From: Xiamenia xianingshaonis
GTDB taxonomy: Bacteria; Actinomycetota; Coriobacteriia; Coriobacteriales; Eggerthellaceae
NCBI RefSeq assembly: GCF_017945865.1
Contig: NZ_CP072829.1
Coordinates: 124,001 to 188,000, forward strand
DNA length: 64,000 nt
Direction: 5' to 3'
Shown here piece after piece: positions 15,001 to 27,000 of this stretch (the stretch's first letter is position 1; every line of letters begins with the position of its first letter). A program made the translations under genes and the position numbers. The notes under the pieces are model-generated. The model searched no databases and had not been told where the DNA came from. It saw only the letters and a list, made by a program, of their open reading frames with translations.

Positions 15001-18000
15001 GACAATACTCTGAGCCTCAAGAATGCCGCCGAAGAGGCGTACAATGCGGCGCTTGCTACAAGCGAAGCAGACCTGCGCGAGTGGAACGAAGCCAAGAAGG
15101 CCATCACCACGGCCATGGCAACCTTGAAGGCGGCGCAGGAAGCGCTCGACAACCTGGGCACCTCTGCCACCAAGACGCAGCAGTACGACGCCGAAAAGCG
15201 TGTGAAGGAAGCCAAGAAGGCGCTGACCGAAGCTGAAACTGACGCCCGCGCGAAAGGCACCGAATACGCTGGCACGCAGGCGCTTACTGATAGTAAGAAG
15301 GGCGACCTCGACACCGCGACAACGAGCTACAACGACGCGGTGACTGCGAAGGAGAACTACGACAACGGCGTGACTACCGCGCAAGAGGCGCTGGACATCG
15401 CGACTGAAGCGCGCAGCAAAGTCGTCAATGCCCTGGCAGACACGACCGCCTACAACAAGGCTATCGAGACCGTCGAGGCAAAGATCGCCGACGAAGAGGA
15501 TTACGTCGTCAGAGGCAGCGGCGAGCCGATAAATGACGAGGCGCTGGCCCAGCGCGCCGCCGATCTGATGAACAAGTACGAAGATGCCGTGCAGATCGTC
15601 GAAATCGACGGCAAGGCCGTCGGCGCCTGGTTCCGCGAAGACCAAGACTGCCGGGCTCTGGCCGTGTTCATGTCTTCGCGTGACCATCTGGTTGCCGGCA
15701 CCGACAACGTCTACGACATCAACCTGTTCCGCGAGGTCACCGGCATGCGCTGGACCTACTACGACATTCCGGCCACGCAAAACGGCCGTACGCCGTATGA
15801 GTTGAACGACGTGCAGCTCAATGGCGTCATCCGTTTCAACGACACGCGCACCAGGACTACGAGTCTGACCGACATCAACAACAAATATTCCGGCGGAACG
15901 GCAGTGGACGTGGCGTTTACGCATTACCACAAGGAAAAGACCACGCTCGACTTCCGGAATCCGCTCTATACGAACGAGCATTTGAGGGTTGAGGCCAACT
16001 ACAACGCTTCGCGGGACGTCGAGCATGGCACGTGGCTGACGAAGCAAAACGATGCACACGCATCCAACCCCATGACCGCCTTCCGTCGCGTGCCGAACGC
16101 GCAGTTCCAAAACCAGGTGTTCCAGACGCACGACGAAGCGGTGAGCACCTACAATTCCAACGCTCCTCAGAAGACCGGCTATGTGGCGGGCGAGACGTTC
16201 TGGTACCGCAACACGCTGACCAACGCGCGCATGGAATTCGTCCAGCGCGAAGGCTCGGGCACCTGGAGCATCGCCAAGGGCACGTTGACGTCCACCAACC
16301 ACGGTCCCAGATCGGTTTCTTCGCAGCAGTACGACGTGGATCTCGCGAGAAATAATTCGCTGCACTGGAACTGGCGCGTGTCGTCCGAGGGCAACTACGA
16401 CTACTTCACCTGGAACATCAAGCGTCAAAACCCGGACGATTCCTGGACCAGCGTTCACAGCTATGCCCTCAGCGGGTATGCCAACACGTCCTTCTCCATC
16501 AACCTGGAAGCGGGAAGATATCGCGTTACGTACGCCTATAGCAAGGACGGCAGCGTGAACACGGGCGAAGACTTGGCGCAGGTGTGGAACATTCACCTGG
16601 GCGACGGCAGCGATGGCTACATCCACGGTGGCGTCACCTACAACCCGGGCGAGGGCGGCTCAACCGTTCCGGGCGCTCCCACCGGTGGTATCGACGCCAT
16701 CCCGGACAATGCCGGCACGACGCTTTCCATCCCGAACACCAACGAAGAGTCTGCGGGCGAGGGCGAAATCTACAATGTGGTGTTCTACGAGCGCATTCCG
16801 CTGGAATACTTGAAGCAGGCGGATCCGACTGCGTATTCGACCGATGCTGCAAACAACCCGGTCTCGAACGGCGGCTCTATGAAAGCCGGCGCCGACATTG
16901 ACGAAGACTACCTGGAGAAGGTGATCGCCGACAATACCAAGTGGATCGACCGCTACGGCCACGACGTGCTTGAGCGCCGCACGCGCAACCTGAAAGTGCA
17001 GGTGACGATGATCGGCACCGAGCAAGGCGAAGCGCCCGACCTGAAGCCGAAAGACAAAGACTATGGCGGTTCGATGAACTACGTGTCCGAGCCGCGAGGC
17101 ATCTGCACGTGGACCGACGTCAATACGCCGTGCCGCGACGGCGGAAGCAGCAAGTACACCTTCGGCAAGACCTACAACGACCTTGTCCCGACAGGGAACG
17201 GCGTGTCGAACACCACGACGTATGGCCTGTTCAAGATCGAGTGGGTGCGCGACGAAACCAAGGCTGCCCAGACCGATCCGCGCGACACGCGCTTCTTGCT
17301 CCTAAACGAGTTGCAGAGCGGTTCTCAGCTTTCGACGTACGACACGCTGCTGCGTCCGACCGACCGTCCGAACGCCGGTTCCACCGTCATGGAAGTGGGC
17401 GACATCGTGTCCATCGCGTTCCCGGTGCGTGCGTCTGAGCACAAACTGCCGCAGGTGTACAAGAACCTGACCGATTCCACTACCACGGCCAAGGATGCCG
17501 ACGGCAACCCGAACACCACCGGATTCAAGCCGGCGTACCTGCCGCGCATGGGCGAGTACTACTTCAGCAGCTACCACCTGCACTGCGGGCATCCCGGCTG
17601 TGCGGCGGGCAGCTTCTTCACGTTCCCCGGACCGGGCGTTTCCGATTTCGGCCTGTCCAACTATCTGCACGACACCATGCGCGTGCAGACGCAAAACGTG
17701 CTGATGGACATGGATTCGCTCATCCACGAGTCTGCCTTTACGTCCGACAAGCCCAAGCATGTCGACACCTACGACATGTACAACCATGCCTACACGTTCA
17801 TTCCGGGCACGGCGTCCAACACGAAGAACGCCTCCTACATCCACGAGACTGCGACCGATACCGCTGGCTGGGAGAACGCCACCGACTATGGCTCGTCCGG
17901 TTCGAACAACCAGTTCATGGACGCCGACGTCATTACGGCCAACAACAAGCAGAAGGTCAGCTACCTGATCACCGGCAAGCCGGGCGGCGCGACGGGCACC

Positions 18001-21000
18001 GCCTTCGACCAGCTTCCGACGAAGTACTCGTTCGTCACGCCCGACAAGACCACGCTTTCCAGCTACGGCGACACCGCGTCGGGCCTGTGGGCGCGCGACT
18101 ACTTCAAGTTCGTCACGGCCAGCCGCATCGCCGACGCGCTGTATGCGAAACAGGCGGCAAGCGCTCCGGCGCAAAACGACGGCCAAGTGAGCGTGGCTCA
18201 GAATGTTGCCGAAGAGGTCAGCGAGACGCCGCTCGTGTGGTCGCAGACGCGCCTGCACATGCAGAAGGCGTGGCTGGCAACCAGTTCCGAAATGGTCAGC
18301 GACTTTGACAACAAAGTGCGGGGCGACAACGTCAACGACGACTACCAGGCCGCTCGCCGCTACAATTCCGTGACCACGCTTTCGACGGGATCGATCGGCA
18401 GCTTGGCCACCAACACGACCTTCCCGCTGTACGCCGACGTAAACTACACCGATCCGAACAAGCGGGCGGCCATCGGATGGACCACGAACAGCCTGGTCAA
18501 CCACCAGTTCGGTGCGCCTACCATCGAATGGGGCCAGTATGAAGACGCGCTGGAAGTCGGACAGACCTACACGAGCCAGCTGACCGCGTACAACTACGGC
18601 GACCGCAACCTCGACGGCGTGGAATTCATCTACATCATGCCGCGCGGCGTCGAGCCGGCCCTGACCGAAGACGACAAGCTGCAAGTGGACGCCTTCCTGC
18701 TGGACGGCGTGAAGGGCTTCAGCAACGGCGCGGGCGACGACTGGAACAACGGCGCCCCGTACGTGGACGAGTCGTATCAGAAGATTTCAGAAGATTTGGT
18801 CGACGTCGAAATCGTGCAGACGCCGTACGGCCTGTACAAGGGCTATGACGCGCCGTCTGCCAGCCAGGATCCGGCGACGTATCGCACGGGCAACAAGACG
18901 AATGCCGGCATCGACTATTCTTCCGAGATCGACCAGTCTACGTACGAGTCGTTCAACGCGACGACGGGCGAGAAGTCTACGCTGGAGAACCGTTCGAAGT
19001 TCTTGGTGAGCAAAGACAGCCCACTGTACAATGTGGGCGACCCGCGACAGAAGCTCACCCCGAACGACAGGATCGTCGACGGCAAGGTCGTGCCCGACCC
19101 GACGAAGATGGTCGGCAAGACCTACACCCAAAGCTCACAGCCGTGGGTGCTGAAGATCATCGTCAAGCAGGACCTGGGCAAGTGGTTCGGCCGTAACATC
19201 GACTCCAACCGTTCGTATGATGCTGCCGACCCCGATCCGTCGAGCATGACCGGGGCGTACCAGCCCACAGCTGCCAACGGCAACATCGCCGGCGGCTACA
19301 AGATCCGCGTGAACGTGCGCAGCCGCATCTTCGGCAACAACGACAACGAAGGCTGGTACGACCGCGTGCTCACCGCGCCGTGGGACGACGAAGCCAGCAT
19401 CGAGCCTGCTCGCAGCAAGACCGAAGCCGGCCAGACGAAGACCGTCAATACGCCAGACCCGAACAATCCTGGAGCGTCGATAGAGAAGGTAGAGACCTAC
19501 GACGCCAAGCCGTTCAATGCGAGCGCCTTCTACCAGATCTACGACACCGATACGTACGAAGGCAATGCTGCTCTCGTCACGCGCCGCCAGAACGTCCAGC
19601 CCTACGGCATGGACTACAGCTGGACGCTTATCGGGAAGAGTCGCATCGGCGTGCATGCCCCGTTGTACGGCCAGTTCTACGGTTCGCCGAACTTCCCGGC
19701 CGTGAACGGTTACACGGTGCTGAACAACACTGTCATGCAGGACGCCTCCCTTGCTGCTGCCGACAACGATACGCAGGAAGGTTTGTACAAGAACGGTCTG
19801 CGGGTGAAGGACAGCAACTTCGTCGAGCATGGCGATGCGCTGAAACGCAAGATGACGTCGCTTCGCGATCCTTATTCACTACGTATTGAATCAGTACTTA
19901 CTCCACAAAAAGTATATGCTCAAACCGGTTCGCATGCCATCATGCGCAAGCCGTTCGTGCGCGTGTGGAACACCATCAGCAAGTACGAGCCCGAGGCGGG
20001 CAAGACGTCCGAGGCCATCCAGGTGGAGAACCCGGACTACTTCGTGAACACCGAAGCCGACGTGCGCCAGCTGAACGTCCACGTAGAAAACCGCTATTGG
20101 CTGAACGACCAGCCCTTCACGTGGCGCGACTACAACTGGGGCACGTTCACCAGCAAGTACCACAACAACTATGCGGTCGACGGCGGCCAGAAGGGCACGC
20201 TCATGCTGCCCGTGGTCACGGTCGTGCTGCCGTACGGCGTGGCGCCGTATTCCAAGACCACCAAGCTGCCGTATTACACCGACAAGGTCTACAAGCTCGA
20301 AAACGGCGATTGGGACCTGTCGTACGTGTCCGGCGCCGACTTCGGCATGACGACGGATTCCGCCGGCAAGTGGGTGCACCGCTACGAATACACGGGCAAC
20401 GAGACCGACCTGAATGGCAACAAGGCGTTGACCAGCGTCAATGACAACTTTGGCAACACCGTCAAGGACCTGTGGAGCGCAACGGTTTCTTATGAGCCGG
20501 TATCGACCGACTCGTACACGGTCACCTGGCAGGAAGAAGATCCCAGCGACCCGGCGAAGATGGTCCAGCACAGCGAAGACCGCGTTGGCGCCGAATACCG
20601 CTACGTCGTTCGCTTCGAACCGAAGGCCGACGGCTACAACACGCGCGACGACGAAACGGGCGCCTACAACGACCTGATGACCTCCATCGCGTCGAACGGC
20701 TTGGACACCTTCAAGCTGAACGTGATGACCTATGCCGAGCCGAAGGCCGGCCTGGATCCCGTCATGAAGAAGGCCTATGACAACGTGCGCGTGTTCGTGA
20801 CGTCGAAGCTGGACGGCTTCAAATACATCAACGACGAGGACATCACCGTTGCCAACGCCAACAGGTACAACCGCCTTTACCAGTCCCACGGCGACAAGAT
20901 TCCCGGCTCCATCAGCGTGGTCAACACCACGCAGTACAACCCGTTCACGCCGGGCGCCGAGGCGCAGTTGCACCGCGACAAGAAGTACTCGTGGCTGCTG

Positions 21001-24000
21001 TACCGTGGTCGGAACACGTATTGGAGTTCTATCACCAATGCCTCGGCCAACAACACGGCCGACGCTGCCGGCTGGTACAACGAGGACCTTCGTCTCGACT
21101 CGACGCAGAGCACGTATTACACCTACAGCAACGATTGCGAAGGATGTGGGCACGAATACACCGGTTGGTCGCATACCGAGGGCGTTATTCCTGCGAAGTA
21201 TATTTCAAGTGGGAACAATACGGTCGAAGTGGTTCCGAAAAACTACTTGGTAGGGTTTAATGGCACCTATCGCGAGAACGCCGATCCGGCGCCGCGCAAC
21301 CTGGATGTCAACGGCTTGTATCAGCCGCGCACGCTGCCGGCGGCCTATGACGGGCGTTACGCCTTGAAGCGTGCCGACCACGTGATGGGCGGCCTGTCCG
21401 GCGCCGAACTCGGCGTGCGCGTCACCAACAAGCCGCTGTACGGCAACGCCACCGTCGCCGTCGATCCTGACGGCAATGCGCTGCAGTCGCCGGTCGTCCA
21501 GGGCAAGGGCGTGCCGGTCGCCGACTACGACTACGAAAACACGCGCTTCGGCTTGTCCGACGCTGCGACGAAGTCGCTCAGCCGCCGCGGCCCGTTCGGC
21601 TTCGCTGGCGGCAAGCGGGTCTTCACCGATGTGGACGCCGCCGCCACGCACGAGACGACGTACGTCGACCGCAAGACAGATGAGCATGACACCTTCGTTG
21701 ACAACGGCGTGTACGCCACGGTGAAGCTGCGCACGCGCATGCCGACCCTGAACGTCGATTACGAGGTTGAAGCCAACCCGGCCGATCGTCCGGACGACGT
21801 CAAGGCCATTGAGCATCTTGACGAAACCGGCACCATGGAAACGGGCAAGGGCGCGGGCAAGGACGCCATCATCGCGACTGACGGCTCGATCGTCATGGCG
21901 CCGAAGACGGAATGGACAGGCACCAGCAAGGTGGTCACGCGCGTGAAGAAAGACGCGCAGGGCCAGCCTATGATCGAAGTGACGGAAAAGACCTATAGCG
22001 GCGGTCGCGTGGAAACGTCCATGATCGAGTACCAGAACTACGGCGACGGCCTCGTCCTGACGAAGAGCAAGGCCAAGCGCGTGAAGTCCGCCGACGGCAA
22101 GAACATCACGCTGACGCTTGAGTCGCACGACCTGAGCAGGACTGCAGAAAAGGTTGAAGGCGACGTGGATTGGATCGCATGGGCCAAGCAATACACCCAC
22201 GATAAAAACCTGCTTGCGCAGGCCACGGAAAGCCTTAACAACCTGACGCTTGATTGGACGCTCGTGAAGGCGTTCCAGTGCTCGCAGCTGACCGGCGAAA
22301 TAGACGAATCGAAGGCTTATCTGTTCAACCACACCCCGTACAAAGACGGTAACACGCAAATCAAGTCGAATCCCACGCACATCCTGACCGAGAACTTCAA
22401 GCGCACGAAGAAGATCACGCTGACCACGGCGACCGACGAGCAGCAGAAGCTCCAGCCTGCCGTGGGCCGCACGTTCTACGAGCGTGTTGACAAGTACGTG
22501 TTGGCGGATCCTTCCGACATTGGCGACCGCTATGTGCTGCGCGGCACGAAGTACGTGCTGGAAAGCTTGTCTGAGGCCGATCCGGTTACGGCGACGGAGC
22601 CGCGTTATGTAAAGAGCAACGCCGACGACGCGTTCCAGGCCATCAATTACGACGCCGACGACTTGTTGGCTGCAGTGGTTCTGCAGAACAGCAGCAAGAA
22701 GCAGATCTACATGGGCGACGGCGACGCCTACGTGCCGGTGACGGTGAAGTACAACCCGCCGACGGCGACCGTGGCCGACGACCCGTACAGCTACTTTGGC
22801 TTCAACCTGCAGGCCATGGGCGGATTCGACGTTGCGGGCGGCACGTTCTTCGAGGTCAAGCACAACCCGGTTACGGCCCAAGACGAATACGTGCCGTACG
22901 AAGTGACCGAAGGGCGCTTGCCCCACCTGGTGGCCGGCAGCGCCGACACTCCGCAGGTCTACACCGCGCTGCAGGTGAACGGCGAGGTCGTCTACGTTCC
23001 TGTCACCTTCCAGAAGAAGGATTATGACATTCGCGACGATTACACCTACACCATCGACGCGCCTGCGCCCGAGCCGGTCGTGACCTATGAGCCTGCTCCG
23101 GCCGGTACGACCGAGACCACGTACGTGCTGCGTGGCGACGACTATGTGCGGTCCGATTCCGCCGAAGCCGGCACGGTCGGCCAAAACGAGCAGCTGTACG
23201 TGCAGGTGACCACGACGCCCGCCGCCACGCCGAGCGCCGGCGGTGAAGTGAACGGCGCTTCGTTCTTCACCTGTAGCGAAAGCAAAGAAACCATCAAAGA
23301 CATGAGCACCGCCGTCGAGATGTATGCAGAAGACGTGTCGTATGACGACGTCATGGCAGCAGGAAGCACGGCCACTTCGGTGAAGGTGCCGGTGAACCGC
23401 GACGCCGAAGGCAGGATCACCGAAGTTGTCGTCACGCAAGAAGTCGACGGCGAGCAGGTCGACGCGACGCGGTCGGTGACGCTGGAGTCTGACGGCGACG
23501 GCCGCACGCACCTGGTGTACTCTGTCGACGGCGTGTCTGCACCCACCAGGCAAGGCTGGTTCATCCCCGTGCCTGACGAAGAGAAGACCATCTACACCTA
23601 TGCGCCCATCTACATCACCTCCGACCAGGTTGCCGACTATGCCGGCGAGGTGACCGACCCGACGAAGAAGCTCTACGTTGCCGTGACCGAGACGGTCGGC
23701 GGCGAAGCCGTGACCGTGTACAAGGGCGTCACGCTGCGCAAGAAGGCGATCGACGAGCGCGAGCACTACACCTATGCCTTCTCCGACGTGTCCGAGAAGC
23801 ACCCCGCCTTGAACGCCATGTTCTACTACGACAAGGAAGAAGAGAAGGAAGTTCCGCTGTTTGACGCCGGCGGCAATGCGGTGTGGAAGCTTGACGGAAA
23901 CGGCCAACAAATCCTCGAAGGCGGCCAACCGGTCCAGCAGACCAAGACGGAAATCACCAAGGTGAAGACGCCGATCCGGACCGACTTCTCGCCCACTGCG

Positions 24001-27000
24001 AGCAACATTCCCAACCTTGAGGAATACATGGCAGCCGATGCCGCGCAGCTCTACCTGAAGGTGACCGTGAACGGTTCTGAGACCTATGTGCCGGTGACCA
24101 TCGACCGCACGAAGGAAGAGCCGCCGGCGGTCGTTCCTGACGAATACGACAACTTCGAATTCCGTTACGACTCTGTGCTCAGCGAGCTGCGCACGTACAC
24201 CACGCGTTCGGTCGTGTTCAACGTGTGGCTGCACGACAAGGAGATCGAAGCCATCACGGGCAAAGATTCGTTTATCAAGGACTACTACATCGACAGCTTC
24301 ACGCTGGACTACGTATCGAAGAACGACAAGTACTTCCTCACGAACAACATCCACTACGATTCCGACTTCCAGAAGTCCTTCGACATAGACAACGACTGGG
24401 TCAACCACGAAACGCTGTTCAATCCGTCGCGCGAAGAAGACGCGTGGCAGTACAACGAAGAGCCGTGGTTTGCGGCCACCATCACCAACAGCGCCGAAAT
24501 GACTGACGAGGACGGCAACCCGCGCCTGTCGCCTGCCGAGTACGAAGACATCGAGCAGGCCAAGGGCGACGTGAAGCATGCCAAGCTGGTCTATGCGTTG
24601 CACCTGCCCAGCCAGGTCACGTTCTATGACGGCGCCATGCTTACCGACGACAAGCAGAAGGCTGACACCGACAGCGCCTACACCTATATTGGCGATTACG
24701 AAGGCGCCGACTATCCGTTCTATGTCGAGCGCAAGTACAAGACGCGCACGGCCTTTGGTCCGTACAAGGCGGGCGACATGGTCACCGAGCGCCTGACGCC
24801 GAAGCAGTTGCTGGCGCAAGGCTGGACAGTGAAGATCAGCTACCAGTCCGATTACGGCGATGACACGTATGCCACCGAAGGCACGCTTGCTCTTCGCGGC
24901 AACGACGACAACGCCCACTACGGAAAGCCCGACGTTGACGACCCGGCCGACACCATGGTCGCGCGCGAATTGGCTCACACCAAGCTGGCTGGGCGTCTGG
25001 ACGACGGTACGAAGATGCCGCTGGAAACGGGCAGCCTTGAAACCATCAAGCCCGACGACCACGGTCGCGAAATCGTCGTGTTCGAAATCGCGCCGCCTGA
25101 CGACGCCACCGACGAGGAATACGAAGCCTCCGAATCGCTGCTGAACGCTTACTACGGCGGCGTGAACGCCAACGGCTATCTGGGCTACGGCGACTCTCTG
25201 ACGCTGAAGATCAAGACGCGCCTGGACAACCTGGGTGACATTGACACGGCCATGGACGACAGCCTGTACGTTGACGGCATGCTGGTCAACTACAAGGACC
25301 AGATGGAAGCCATCAACGCATGGAACGGCGACGACTCCGTCGTCTATGCGACGGCGCATCAGACCGCGCTTGACTGGATGAAGAACGCCGGCGATTCCTG
25401 GAAGCACTACACCAAGGACGTCACGGAGCGCTACTTTGCCGATGGCCAGCATCTGTATGCCATCTACGATGTGCCGGCTGACAATCCCTATACGACAAAG
25501 CAGCTGGCCGAGACAGAGACTCAAAAACCCAAGTGTTCCCTGCTGGGCAAGACTCCTCAACAAATCTGCGAGGAGCTGGGCCAGACGTACGTCGACGCGA
25601 AGGGCAACCCGGTCTACGGCGAGCTTGTTTCTGTGACCATGCCCGAGCCGCCGAGCTATCCGTACTTCTACTTCACCGGCCTGGACCAGCAAGGCAAAAA
25701 GGTCGATCCGAATGACATGAGCGCCGTGCAGGGCGTCAACTTCCGCTTCGTCATGCGGTTCCCGAAGGACGTGAGGTTCGTTGCTGCGCAGGAGGGCGAT
25801 GGAAAGCCGAAGATTACCGAACTGCCGCAGAGCCTGCCATCCTTCGTGGGCCAGCGCTTCAACAAGCAGTCCGTCGACCGCTTCTTCCGTGCCGGCACGA
25901 AGGCCGCTGACCAGCCTGGCGATACGGACAACCCGGTGGGCGTGAACTACGACCGCGATTCTGCCTACAACGACCTGTACGTGTCCGAGCGTTCCGGCTG
26001 GTTCAACGTGCGCAAGCCGTCTGCCAGCGTGCGCGCCGACACCGAGAAGCTTCGCACGATGATCGCCGACCTCGAAATGGGTACCTACTCTGGTATCGAT
26101 ACTCAGCTGCGCGGCGACAACGGCTTCTACCTGACGCAGGCCATCAACACCGGCGGTGCGGTGAACTCCTTCGTCGTCGACTGGCAGGTGCCGTTCTGGG
26201 GCACTGCGGTGGACGACGTCACCATGTCGCCGCAGACGAACTACAACGCGCCGTTCAGCCCAAGCAAGTACTACATCGGCCGCGTCGACTCCAGCTTCAA
26301 AGAAGTGTCCACCGGCGTGTGGGAGGTGCCCCACGCTGAATACGGAACACGTCTGACCTACTTCCTGCGTGATGGCGATGGCAACGTACGCTTCGACGAA
26401 AACGGCTATCCGGAGACGTTTAAGGGCACCATCGATTGGGCTAAAGTGCCAACGGGTAGTAAGATCACCACTGATCCGCCTGTCTGGACCGAAGAGGTTC
26501 CGGTCGAGCCCGAGCCTGGCGAAGAGGACGCCGCCGAAGAAGGGGAAGAAGATGCGCAGCCCGAAACGAAGACGGTGACGCATTACACGAAAGACTACTT
26601 CTACGCGCCCGACTACAGCAATCCGCTCAACGAAGAGGCTGAAACCGAATCGCAGCTCGTGCTGTACATGTTCGCCCGCATCGGCTCGCTTGACGTGGAC
26701 GAGTCCAGCAACGTTTACCGTGAGCAGAACGGCATGGCCACGCAGATGGCCGAGAACTTCGCGCTGCCCGGCATGGATGCCGACCGCGACTACTGGTATG
26801 GCGAAGACGACTTCGACGCAGTCGGGTTCAACAGCGACGGCAACACGGCCGACAACCTGTCCGACAACACCCGTTGGGTGCAGATTGGCGACAAACAGGG
26901 CTACAAGATCACCGACAAGAAGAACGTCAAGATCGATGCCGAGTCGTTCTTGGAGCAATATCCCGGCTGCGAAGTGCGTCAGATCCGCTGGGTCGTGAAG

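Larger units (their letters stand above)
15505..18528 (+). other. Irregular beta module 5
   Basis: About 1,010 residues after coiled coil 1. It contains an Ig/Fn3-like stretch (16351-16602), a Gly/Pro-rich linker (16627-16690), and a Cys/His knuckle (17572-17601) in an aromatic loop. The part near 18120-18190 is Ala/Gln-rich and may be a short helix. No named family fits the whole. Confidence 0.35.
18529..21234 (+). other. Irregular beta module 6 with DUF11-like parts
   Basis: About 900 residues. It opens with a DUF11-like strand set (18541-18660: L-E-V-G-Q-T-Y-T-S-Q-L-T-A-Y-N-Y-G, then F-I-Y-I-M-P-R-G-V-E-P). A second similar strand set lies at 20200-20250 (T-L-M-L-P-V-V-T-V-V-L-P-Y-G-V). 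It carries the low-GC island at 19871-19920 and ends with a C-E-G-C-G-H knuckle at 21136. The order of sheet, DUF11-like strand and knuckle resembles 11041-14250. Confidence 0.4.

Noticed and set aside
19850-19930. Possible frameshift or gene border at the low-GC island
   Set aside because: The +1 frame stays open on both sides and domain-like sequence continues (V-K-D-S-N-F-V before, M-R-K-P-F-V-R-V-W after). No ribosome binding site or start pattern is visible.
10459-26118. Four R-G-D tripeptides (10459, 18319, 23131, 26110) as possible integrin ligands
   Set aside because: In a chain of 21,333 residues rich in Asp and Gly, this number is no more than expected by chance, and none lies in a recognisable exposed repeat position.
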